Part shown: positions 1 through 5,594 of the stretch, in pieces
How the letters are laid out: the number at the start of each line of letters is the position of its first letter
How positions within the stretch are numbered: the stretch's first letter is position 1
Origin: UBA1425 sp051881715
GTDB taxonomy: Bacteria > Bacillota > Clostridia > Oscillospirales > Acutalibacteraceae
DNA length: 5,599 nucleotides
Assembly (NCBI GenBank): GCA_051881715.1
Contig: JBJEQK010000199.1
Location: forward strand, 1-5,599
Reading direction: 5' to 3'
The notes under the pieces: generated by a model
What the model saw: the letters and a program-made list of their open reading frames with translations, nothing else
Databases searched by the model: none
What the model was told of the DNA's origin: nothing
Made by a program: the position numbers and the translations under genes

Positions 1-72
1 ATGCTCTATTTCAATATTCTTTTTTCCTTATCCCCCAACTTTCCGTGATGAGGGTCTTTTTTGTATCTTTTC
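1..72. other. Left-edge stretch with no supported gene
   Basis: This AT-rich stretch lies downstream of the terminator of the rhamnosidase/membrane-protein unit. The forward frame from base 1 closes after 15 codons and lacks a visible upstream ribosome binding site because the window begins there. No gene, tRNA or repeat is supported. Confidence 0.5.
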
Positions 73-105
73 AAAAAACGGACCATCGGCAGAACCGATG
101 ATCCG
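73..105 (-). terminator. Rho-independent terminator of the rhamnosidase-membrane protein unit
   Basis: The arms at 79-89 and 95-105 pair over ten base pairs with one internal mismatch (83 against 101). The loop is 5 nt (90-94). On the minus strand the stem is followed at once by six T residues (complement of 73-78). It begins 15 nt after the stop codon of the membrane protein gene. The plus strand has no T-tract after the hairpin, so it should work only for leftward transcription. Confidence 0.9.
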
Positions 106-120
106 AATGAAGAGCGCATT

Positions 121-1467
121 CTATATCTGTTTTTTCTGTTTTTGTGCGGGCAGAAACACGGCGAAAAACAGGGGACAGGCCACGAGCATCAGTGTGCGCA
201 CGGCGTCGTTTTCCAAAATTTTCGGTACGCATTCACCGAAGCCCACGAAGAAATAATACGCCGCATGGACGAGAAACAGCACGACCGTCAGCTGTGCGGC
301 AAGCGTGGTGGGATCCCTGCGCCACATCTTCGGCAATTTACCCGTCAGCATCAGCGCAGAGAACAGCGCGATCAGCACGCCGCCGACGGCGTACACGACC
401 ACGGGCAGGATATCCGATTCCTCCATCCGCAAAGCCACGGGGCGCAGCAGTGACACGCCGAAGCCGAACACGAACACAAACGCACACAGCAGGATATCCG
501 ACGCCCTCTGCGGAATATGGGGCAGAAGTTTGTCCTGTATGCCGGTGTCGGGGGATTTTTTGTGCACACGGAACAGCAGGAGCATCAGGAGAAGTCCCGC
601 GAAAAAGCCGGTGAAAAACTCCCAGAAGCTCCATGCGCCGCTCAGCCACGGATACGCCTGCACAGTGAGTTTGTTTTTCAGCACGAAGAAAACATTCGCC
701 AACGTGATACCGACGGAAAATGCAGCGCCACCCCAAAATACGATCCGTCCGCCTGCTCTGTCCTTAAATGCAAACCGCAAAACTACGGCTGTGACAAAGG
801 CGGCAACAGCACGGGAAATGACCTCGATCTCGGAAAAATAATTCCTGCCGTAGGGAATCTTTTTTGCCCAGCCGATGTCGGCAAAATGCTTCATGTATGC
901 CGCATACGCACTGCCCTGTACGCCGCCGGATCGCAGACCTTTTTCCAAAGCCGCCACGGACTCCGGCTGGACAAGCCGCAGGATGCCGTGGGAAAGCGTC
1001 GCTTCACAAAGATAGGACACAAAAAAGAAAACGGCGATCACGGTTATGTATTTCCAAACCGGGTAGGGCTTGTCGCTGAACAGGCGGGAAAGCATGAACA
1101 GGTACAGCGGCATCATGCCGAAGCCGAGACACAGCAGCATAAACACACCTGACCAAGGGGAACAGGCAGTTGTCTCCCGCACACCCTGTGCGCTGTCAAA
1201 GAAGCCGGAGGGTTGGTTGACCAGAGTGCCCCATGCCGGCGTGGTGAGCATAGCGGTCAAGGACGTCAAGATACAGTGTAAAAAGGATGCGTTGCTCCTG
1301 CGGGCGAACACGGCGTAAATGAAGAACAAAAACACCATGCCGACGGTGTACACACCCCAGCCGCCGCCCCAGCCATGGGTGCCCCGGATGCGCCACATGG
1401 CGCCCAGCAGCAGAGCGCCGGCGAGGATATATGCGGCGGTTTGTGCCGCCGTAAATTTCTTTTCCAT
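121..1467 (-). CDS. Polytopic membrane protein of unknown family, downstream of GH78 rhamnosidase
   Basis: This 448-residue integral membrane protein has roughly 10-12 hydrophobic segments. Approximate positions are 10-24, 35-55, 61-80, 104-127, 138-158, 214-232, 243-262, 277-299, 322-343, 353-375, 389-411 and 423-440. The most distinctive stretch is residues 25-38, rich in Trp, Arg and Gly (WRIRGTHGWGGGWG), between the first two segments. A soluble or amphipathic section at about 160-213 contains GWAKKIPYGRNYF. The tail is basic (KQKKQ), suggesting a cytoplasmic C-terminus. The ATG start is preceded by CAGGAG with 7 nt spacing. The gene starts 28 nt after the rhamnosidase stop, with no terminator between them, so the two are almost certainly co-transcribed. 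I do not recognise the family, and it does not look like a standard MFS or ABC permease. A role in uptake or processing of rhamnosylated sugars is guilt by association only. Confidence 0.9.
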   Translation of the reverse strand: MEKKFTAAQTAAYILAGALLLGAMWRIRGTHGWGGGWGVYTVGMVFLFFIYAVFARRSNASFLHCILTSLTAMLTTPAWGTLVNQPSGFFDSAQGVRETTACSPWSGVFMLLCLGFGMMPLYLFMLSRLFSDKPYPVWKYITVIAVFFFVSYLCEATLSHGILRLVQPESVAALEKGLRSGGVQGSAYAAYMKHFADIGWAKKIPYGRNYFSEIEVISRAVAAFVTAVVLRFAFKDRAGGRIVFWGGAAFSVGITLANVFFVLKNKLTVQAYPWLSGAWSFWEFFTGFFAGLLLMLLLFRVHKKSPDTGIQDKLLPHIPQRASDILLCAFVFVFGFGVSLLRPVALRMEESDILPVVVYAVGGVLIALFSALMLTGKLPKMWRRDPTTLAAQLTVVLFLVHAAYYFFVGFGECVPKILENDAVRTLMLVACPLFFAVFLPAQKQKKQI

Positions 1468-1495
1468 CTTCCCACTCCTGTTTTATGTGCAGTGA

Positions 1496-3688
1496 TTACT
1501 GAATGAAAGTGTATTCGCCACCACCCACCGTTTTCGTTTCGTTTCCGATGGTGATTTCCGCCGTGGCGTCCTCGGGAACGGTGATGGAATAGACGATGTG
1601 TCCGTCCTTGTGTTCCCAGCTGGAGCGCACCAAACCGTGTCTCGTTTGCAAAGATGCCCTTGCCCACTCGATGCGGTCATCGGCAATGGGCGCGATGCGA
1701 ATGGTTTGGTAGCCGGGATTTTTTTCGTCAGGCTTGATGCCGCACATCGTCCCGTACATCCAGGACGCAACTGCGCCGTAGGCATAGTGGTTGAAGGAAT
1801 TCATCTCATCGCTCCACATGGTGCCGTCCTCCTTCATGCCGTCCCAGTGCTCCCAGATGGTGGTCGCACCCATGCGCACAGAGAACAGCCAGGACGGGAA
1901 CTCCTTTTGCAAAAGCAGGGTGTATGCCACATCGGTATAGCCGTTTTCCGTCAGGGCATCCATCAGGTACGCCGTGCCCACGAAGCCGGTGTTCAGGCGG
2001 TTGCCGTTGGCTCGGATGCAGTCCGCCAGCCGCTTCGCATAGAGGGGCTTATCCTCGACCAGATGAAATTTCAGCGCCACGGTATACATGGTCTGCGTCT
2101 TGTACAGCAAGTCGCCGTCCACAACGTAGTGGTCGTTGAATGCCCGGACGATGCCCTCATGCAGTGCCTTGTATTCGTGCATATCCTTGCCCAGCGCTTC
2201 GCCCGCCTTGATGAGGATTTCGGTGGAGTAGGCAAAGGCAGTGGTGGCGAGCATTTTTCTGTACCGGACATTGGTGCCGTCGGTACTGTTGTCGTAAACG
2301 CCGTCCAGTGCCAGCCAGTCGCTGAAGTGATCCTCGGTGTCGTAGAGGAATTCACTGCTGCCCGCATGGCGCATACTCTCCACATACATCCGCATACTCT
2401 CGAAAGAAGCGTCCAGCAAGTCCCGGTTGCCGTAGGCGAGATACATCTCCCACGGGATCACGCACGCCGCGTCTCCCCAAAATGCGGAGCTGTGCTCTCG
2501 GTAGGAAACGGCGGGAATCGTGTCGGACACAGCGCCGTTTGGACGCTGATCGGCACGCAAATCGGCGAGCCACTTGGCAAAAAACTTCTCCACATCGAAA
2601 TTGTACGCTGCCGTTTTGCTGAACACATTGGCATCCCCCGTCCAGCCGAGACGCTCGTCCCGCTGGGGGCAGTCGGTGGGGACGTCAAGAAAGTTGCCCT
2701 TTTGCCCCCAGATCACGTTGTGGTAGAGCTGGTTGACCATGGCATCCGAGCATTCAAAAAAGCCCGTGCGCTTCATGTCGGAGTGGACAACGACCGCCTT
2801 GAAAAATTCCTTTTTCAATTCCCCCGACCACTTGCGCAGACGGATATAACGGAAGCCGAAAAAGGTGAGGTGCGGCTTGTAGGTCTCCTTTTTGCCGCTG
2901 CAAATATAGGTGACCAGCGCCTTGGCTCTGCGGTAGTTGGCGTTGTAGAAATTGCCGTCGGCGTCGAGAACCTCCGCATGGTCGAACTCCACCACGTCGC
3001 CCGGTGCACCCTGCACGGTGAACTGGACATAGCCGGTCATATTCTGCCCGAAGTCCACGACCGTTTCCCCCTTGGGCGTGGTGAGGATCTCCACGGCATC
3101 CAGCGTCTCGATCTCGCGGACGATCTCCCCCTCCTGCGGGATGAGCACGTCGGTGGAGTAGTCGTATTCCGCCACGTCCTCCCAGTTTCGCACGTCGGCA
3201 AGGCGTGCGTCACAGGTCTCGCCGTCGTAGATTTTGCTGGAAAGGAACTGGGTTTTGGACACTTTCCATGTGCTGTCGGTGACGATGGTCTGCGTCATGC
3301 CGTCGGCAAACTCCAGATGGATCGCCGCAATCGCCACGGGCTTATGGATGGTTTTTTTCCACGGAATGTCGGCGCAGTGTCCGTTCATATTGTGCACCAG
3401 CCAGCCGTCGCCGACGGTGATCTCGATGGTGTTTTCCCCTTGGAGCAGTGCGGTGATGTCGTAGCTCTGGTACTGCTGACGGGCATGGTGTGCCGTCCAG
3501 CCGGGTGCCATGACGAAGTCGCCCAAACGCTCGCCGTTCAGGTGCGCCTCATACACACCCAGCGCCGAGATCTCCGCCACTGCGGAACGCACTTCCTTTT
3601 CCACGGAAAAGCACTTGCCGAATACGGGGCAGATATCCCCGAAATCCCCTGCGGGAACAATGAATTTTGCATCCTTAATGCAGCGCAT
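1496..3688 (-). CDS. Cytoplasmic GH78 alpha-L-rhamnosidase
   Basis: This 730-residue enzyme should hydrolyse terminal alpha-L-rhamnose from oligosaccharides or plant glycosides with inversion, as is known for GH78. The order is an N-terminal beta-sandwich lectin-like domain (about 20-170, with NGERLGD and APGWT), a second beta domain (about 185-300), the (alpha/alpha)6 catalytic barrel (about 305-645) and a C-terminal beta domain (about 650-730). The barrel carries the GH78 signature DCPQRDERLGWTGDA at 339-353. E345 there matches the family's general acid, with W349 and D352 in the pocket. The later TIWEHWD motif places E613 where the family has its catalytic base. MNSFNHYAYG at 629-638 is also typical. 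There is no signal peptide, so the substrate must be imported or internal. It is shorter than many family members (roughly 850-1000), lacking an extra N-terminal module. I chose the ATG at 3688 because AGGAGGT sits 6 nt upstream. A longer frame back to 3961 would run through the upstream promoter and terminator and into the preceding gene. Confidence 0.95.
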   Translation of the reverse strand: MRCIKDAKFIVPAGDFGDICPVFGKCFSVEKEVRSAVAEISALGVYEAHLNGERLGDFVMAPGWTAHHARQQYQSYDITALLQGENTIEITVGDGWLVHNMNGHCADIPWKKTIHKPVAIAAIHLEFADGMTQTIVTDSTWKVSKTQFLSSKIYDGETCDARLADVRNWEDVAEYDYSTDVLIPQEGEIVREIETLDAVEILTTPKGETVVDFGQNMTGYVQFTVQGAPGDVVEFDHAEVLDADGNFYNANYRRAKALVTYICSGKKETYKPHLTFFGFRYIRLRKWSGELKKEFFKAVVVHSDMKRTGFFECSDAMVNQLYHNVIWGQKGNFLDVPTDCPQRDERLGWTGDANVFSKTAAYNFDVEKFFAKWLADLRADQRPNGAVSDTIPAVSYREHSSAFWGDAACVIPWEMYLAYGNRDLLDASFESMRMYVESMRHAGSSEFLYDTEDHFSDWLALDGVYDNSTDGTNVRYRKMLATTAFAYSTEILIKAGEALGKDMHEYKALHEGIVRAFNDHYVVDGDLLYKTQTMYTVALKFHLVEDKPLYAKRLADCIRANGNRLNTGFVGTAYLMDALTENGYTDVAYTLLLQKEFPSWLFSVRMGATTIWEHWDGMKEDGTMWSDEMNSFNHYAYGAVASWMYGTMCGIKPDEKNPGYQTIRIAPIADDRIEWARASLQTRHGLVRSSWEHKDGHIVYSITVPEDATAEITIGNETKTVGGGEYTFIQ

Positions 3689-3694
3689 ATACCC

Positions 3695-3701
3695 ACCTCC
3701 T
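3695..3701 (-). promoter_or_regulatory. Shine-Dalgarno AGGAGGT deciding the rhamnosidase start
   Basis: A perfect AGGAGGT lies 6 nt before the ATG at 3686-3688. It excludes the 91-residue in-frame N-terminal extension that a longest-ORF rule would give. Confidence 0.9.
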
Positions 3702-3715
3702 GAAATGGTAAATTC

Positions 3716-3744
3716 AGTGTACCACAATCCCCCCACGGTTGCAA
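3716..3744 (-). promoter_or_regulatory. Sigma-A promoter of the rhamnosidase unit
   Basis: On the minus strand the -35 is TTGCAA (3739-3744), the spacer is 17 nt, and the -10 is TACACT (3716-3721) preceded by TGG, an extended -10. Transcription should start near 3709, giving a leader of about 20 nt that is almost filled by the ribosome binding site. Two small symmetric elements could be operators. One is the perfect palindrome GTTGCAAC at 3738-3745, which covers the -35. The other is TGAA-N8-TTCA at 3701-3716, directly downstream of the -10. Both are short and could be chance. Confidence 0.75.
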
Positions 3745-3759
3745 CACAAAATTGCCGAG

Positions 3760-3794
3760 AAAAACTCCCCTTGCCGATGCAGCGGTAAGGGGAG
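3760..3794 (-). terminator. Rho-independent terminator after the repeat protein gene
   Basis: The arms at 3765-3776 and 3783-3794 pair over 12 positions with one A/C mismatch in the minus-strand RNA, around a 6-nt loop (3777-3782). Five T residues follow on the minus strand (complement of 3760-3764). The hairpin begins 6 nt after the stop codon of the repeat protein. The -35 of the rhamnosidase promoter starts only 15 nt beyond the T-tract. The plus strand lacks a T-tract. Confidence 0.88.
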
Positions 3795-3800
3795 CGAAAA

Positions 3801-5231
3801 TCATCTGTGGAAAGTGGTTGTTTCCATTTTAGTCGTTGTTGCCGTCTCCTTCCAAATCGGCTCCTCGGGAGCGTCGTGCATAACATTTTCTTCGCACAAG
3901 ATGGTCGTAGTAGGTTTGGTTGTGGGTTCAGGTTCCGGCAATGTGGTGGTCGTTTCCGCAACCGCCTTGGCCGTCAGCTTGACGTCGCCCTCCGGCATGG
4001 TGAACGTGTAGGTTTGCGAAACGCCGCTTTTCAACAGACTGGAATCGTTCGATGCCCAGCTGTGGAAAGCATATCCGTCCTTAAGCGTACATTTCACCGT
4101 CACGCTCGTTCCCGGAGCGTAGCTTCCGCTTCCGCTGACCGACAGAATGCCTTCCCCCTTGACCAGCGTCACCTTATACTCCGACTGCACTGCATTGGCG
4201 GTCAGCGTCACATCCTTTTTCGGCATGAGGAACGTGTATTTTTGGGAATTGCTGTCATTCACACCGACCGTGGAAGACGTCCATTTTTTAAAGCTATATC
4301 CGCTTTGTACAGAGCAATCCACCGTCACCTTTTCGCCGGGTCTGAAGGTACCTGCGCCCGAGACGGAAGCAATCCCGGAATTGCTCTTTACCTTTACTTC
4401 GTAAAACGCCTTTTCTGCCTTGGCGGTCAGGGTCACGCTGCTGTCCGGCATGATGAAGGAGTAGGTTTGCGTGGTGCCGTCGTTGACGTCGCTGTTGTTG
4501 GAGTCCCACAAGCTGAATGTATATCCGCTCTTGACAGTGCATCGAATTGTCACACGGTCGCCGGGCAGATACTCGCCGCCGCCGCTGACACTGTCGATGC
4601 CGGTGCTACTGGAGACGGAAACTTTGTTGTAGTCGCTCGCAGCCTCTGCGATCAGGCTGTAGTCGGACGCCGGCATGGTAAAGGTGTAGACACGGCTTTT
4701 GCTTTCATCCGGGACAAAGAAGCCGCCGGTGGTCCAGCCCCGGAACGTGTAGTTGCTCTTCACGGTGCAGCTGACAGTGACAGAAGCGCCGGCAGGGTAG
4801 TAGCCGCTGCCGCTTACGGAGGAAATGCCGTTGCCGCAGCTGAGCGAGAGCTGGTAAAGCGTAGGTTTTTTCTCGACAGGCGCCGAGGGCTTCGGCGCAG
4901 GGGCAGACGGCGCCACGGGCTGAACAACGACCGAAACGCTCTCTTTGCCGGCTTTGTCCGAAGGCTTTTCCGTTGTGGCGCTTTTCGGCAGATTTTCCTG
5001 CTTTGCGGTCATCGTTTCGGTTTGCATTTGCGTCTGCGACTCCAGCTGCATATCCTGCAGGGTGAGCGGCTCGGTCTGCGTTGCCGCGAAGGTTTCGCTT
5101 TCTGCCTGCGGCTGCGGCTCGTCCGTCTTGTTTTTCACGGCGTGTACCGTCAGCAAAACGCAAATCAACGCAACGACCAGAGAAATGCACCCGTAGAGCG
5201 CTTTTTTTACGGTGCCCAAAGAGATGTTCAT
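3801..5231 (-). CDS. Exported or membrane-anchored protein with four InlB-type B-repeats
   Basis: This 476-residue protein is probably an extracellular surface or adhesin-like protein. Residues 1-10 carry a Lys pair, and a hydrophobic segment spans about 11-33. The end of that segment (VHA at 29-31) could be a signal peptidase site, or the segment may stay as an anchor. A low-complexity linker rich in Q, T, E, S and P covers about 34-124, including a Pro-Ala-Ser run at 105-120. Four divergent InlB/Listeria-Bacteroides-type B-repeats follow (125-198, 200-273, 275-348, 350-424). Each has the pattern G-I-x-S-V-S-G-x-G, P-G, V-T-(V/I), G-Y-x-F-x-x-W (N-Y in the first), and Y-(T/S)-F-x-M-P. A Thr/Pro/Glu-rich tail (426-476) has no LPXTG motif, dockerin or other sorting domain that I can see. 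AAGGAAG lies 8 nt before the ATG. The gene forms its own unit, with a near-consensus promoter upstream and a terminator directly after the stop. Ligand and exact role are unknown. Confidence 0.92.
   Translation of the reverse strand: MNISLGTVKKALYGCISLVVALICVLLTVHAVKNKTDEPQPQAESETFAATQTEPLTLQDMQLESQTQMQTETMTAKQENLPKSATTEKPSDKAGKESVSVVVQPVAPSAPAPKPSAPVEKKPTLYQLSLSCGNGISSVSGSGYYPAGASVTVSCTVKSNYTFRGWTTGGFFVPDESKSRVYTFTMPASDYSLIAEAASDYNKVSVSSSTGIDSVSGGGEYLPGDRVTIRCTVKSGYTFSLWDSNNSDVNDGTTQTYSFIMPDSSVTLTAKAEKAFYEVKVKSNSGIASVSGAGTFRPGEKVTVDCSVQSGYSFKKWTSSTVGVNDSNSQKYTFLMPKKDVTLTANAVQSEYKVTLVKGEGILSVSGSGSYAPGTSVTVKCTLKDGYAFHSWASNDSSLLKSGVSQTYTFTMPEGDVKLTAKAVAETTTTLPEPEPTTKPTTTILCEENVMHDAPEEPIWKETATTTKMETTTFHR
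3960..4859 (-). repeat. Four tandem ~75-residue B-repeat modules (protein level)
   Basis: The modules lie at about 4859-4638, 4634-4413, 4409-4188 and 4184-3960. They are clearly alike in protein but well diverged in DNA, so the duplication is old and they are not prone to slippage. Each module has one cysteine at the same place, in the strand before the G-Y-x-F-x-x-W motif: residues 155, 231, 306 and 381, spaced 76, 75 and 75. B-repeats of this family usually have an ordinary hydrophobic or small residue there. Two more exported cysteines, C132 and C446, bring the total outside the membrane segment to six. Confidence 0.88.
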
Positions 5232-5280
5232 GCGGTGTTCTTCCTTTCCCGTGAATCTGTTGATGAATGTTTATGTGTTC

Positions 5281-5309
5281 AGTATATGCTCATCTTGGAG
5301 ATATGTCAA
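5281..5309 (-). promoter_or_regulatory. Near-consensus sigma-A promoter of the repeat protein gene
   Basis: The -35 is a perfect TTGACA (5304-5309), the spacer is exactly 17 nt, and the -10 is TATACT (5281-5286). Transcription should begin near 5274, giving a leader of about 43 nt with the ribosome binding site AAGGAAG at 5240-5246. The T-tract of the preceding terminator ends 1 nt upstream of the -35, so this promoter has no separate upstream regulatory space. A short inverted repeat, ATCT-CCA-AGAT (5292-5302), lies in the spacer and may be chance. The match predicts strong expression. Confidence 0.88.
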
Positions 5310-5310
5310 G

Positions 5311-5332
5311 AAAAAAGACGCCAAACGGCGTC
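5311..5332 (-). terminator. Rho-independent terminator closing the micropeptide unit
   Basis: A perfect 6-bp GC-rich stem (GACGCC at 5317-5322, GGCGTC at 5327-5332) closes a 4-nt loop. On the minus strand it is followed directly by six T residues (complement of 5311-5316). The plus strand has a weaker CTTTT after the same stem, so the element may work weakly in both directions. It lies 16 nt downstream of the second micropeptide's stop. Having a dedicated terminator here supports a short, separately transcribed RNA carrying the two small ORFs. Confidence 0.85.
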
Positions 5333-5348
5333 CTTTTGCGCAAACCGC

Positions 5349-5420
5349 TCAGCGGCAGGCGATGGCAGTAACCGTGATGGCTGCGGCTGCAAGGATGGAA
5401 GCGACGATGATAGCAGTCAT
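5349..5420 (-). CDS. 23-residue hydrophobic micropeptide, second of a tandem pair
   Basis: This small ORF encodes 23 residues starting MTAIIVAS and ending AIACR, then TGA. It is preceded by AAAGGAG with 9 nt spacing, a strong ribosome binding site. Residues 3-21 form one hydrophobic Ala/Ile/Val/Thr segment long enough to cross the membrane. The only charged side chain is the C-terminal Arg23, which by the positive-inside rule would favour the C-terminus in the cytoplasm. Small residues (A3, A7, S8, A11-A14) could pack helix against helix. It shares 17 of 23 residues with the peptide encoded 35 nt upstream, and a terminator follows. Unlike its partner it has a Cys at position 22. I do not recognise the family. 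Possible roles are a small membrane regulator, a type I toxin-like peptide or a signalling peptide, none shown by the sequence. Confidence 0.8.
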   Translation of the reverse strand: MTAIIVASILAAAAITVTAIACR

Positions 5421-5455
5421 GATTGTTTTCTCCTTTCACAGATTTTGTGTCGCAC

Positions 5456-5527
5456 TCAGCGGGTAGCGATCAGGGTGACGATGACAGCGGCGGATGCCAG
5501 AATGGAAGTGACGATAATTGCGGTCAT
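5456..5527 (-). CDS. 23-residue hydrophobic micropeptide, first of a tandem pair
   Basis: This small ORF encodes 23 residues starting MTAIIVTS and ending LIATR, then TGA. The ribosome binding site GAGGT (5536-5540) lies 8 nt before the ATG, with an A-run just ahead of the start. Residues 3-21 form one likely transmembrane helix, and Arg23 is the only charged side chain. It differs from the downstream copy at positions 7, 12, 15, 16, 19 and 22, mostly swaps among Thr, Ala, Ser, Val, Ile and Leu. In both copies the motif GAAAG begins 17 nt before the ATG and CGCTGAG covers the stop, so the duplicated unit is about 90 nt and includes the translation signals. Function is unknown. It is too short for normal gene callers and is probably missing from standard annotation. 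Confidence 0.8.
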   Translation of the reverse strand: MTAIIVTSILASAAVIVTLIATR

Positions 5528-5585
5528 TTTTTTGTACCTCTTTCTTTTTATTTTCGGGGTTCTCTCTGTCCCCCTCGACACCCAT

Positions 5586-5594
5586 ACAATACCA
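5586..5594 (-). promoter_or_regulatory. Candidate extended -10 of the micropeptide unit, promoter cut by window edge
   Basis: On the minus strand TGG-TATTGT (5594-5586) fits an extended -10 box. Its -35 would fall beyond base 5599 and cannot be seen. Transcription would begin near 5579, giving a leader of about 52 nt. The rhamnosidase promoter shares the string TTGTGGTA at the same place, which gives modest support. Confidence 0.45.

Noticed and set aside
1..48. 15-codon forward frame at the left edge
   Set aside because: No upstream sequence to show a ribosome binding site, no homology seen, and its length is within chance expectation.
1598..3703. 701-codon open frame on the plus strand
   Set aside because: It lies wholly antisense to the rhamnosidase gene, whose catalytic motifs are unmistakable. 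Its translation is rich in His, Val and Gly with no domain I recognise, and is explained by GC-rich codon use on the opposite strand.
3689..3961. 91-residue N-terminal extension of the rhamnosidase frame
   Set aside because: It crosses the rhamnosidase promoter and the preceding terminator and overlaps the end of the repeat protein gene. Its translation is low-complexity and basic, and the AGGAGGT before the ATG at 3688 gives a better start.
5262..5290. Plus-strand promoter-like TTGATG-N17-TATATG that could drive an RNA antisense to the micropeptides
   Set aside because: Both boxes match consensus poorly, and the sequence overlaps the leader and -10 region of the strong minus-strand promoter. 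Any transcript would soon meet the hairpin at 5317-5332. Not enough to claim an antitoxin RNA.
5345..5355. Short palindrome CCGCT-C-AGCGG over the stop of the second micropeptide
   Set aside because: The loop is only 1 nt and no T-tract follows. The true terminator is the hairpin just downstream.
5556..5573. GGGG/CCCC pairing in the micropeptide leader
   Set aside because: Only 4 bp with a 10-nt loop, so it is too weak to call a riboswitch or attenuator.
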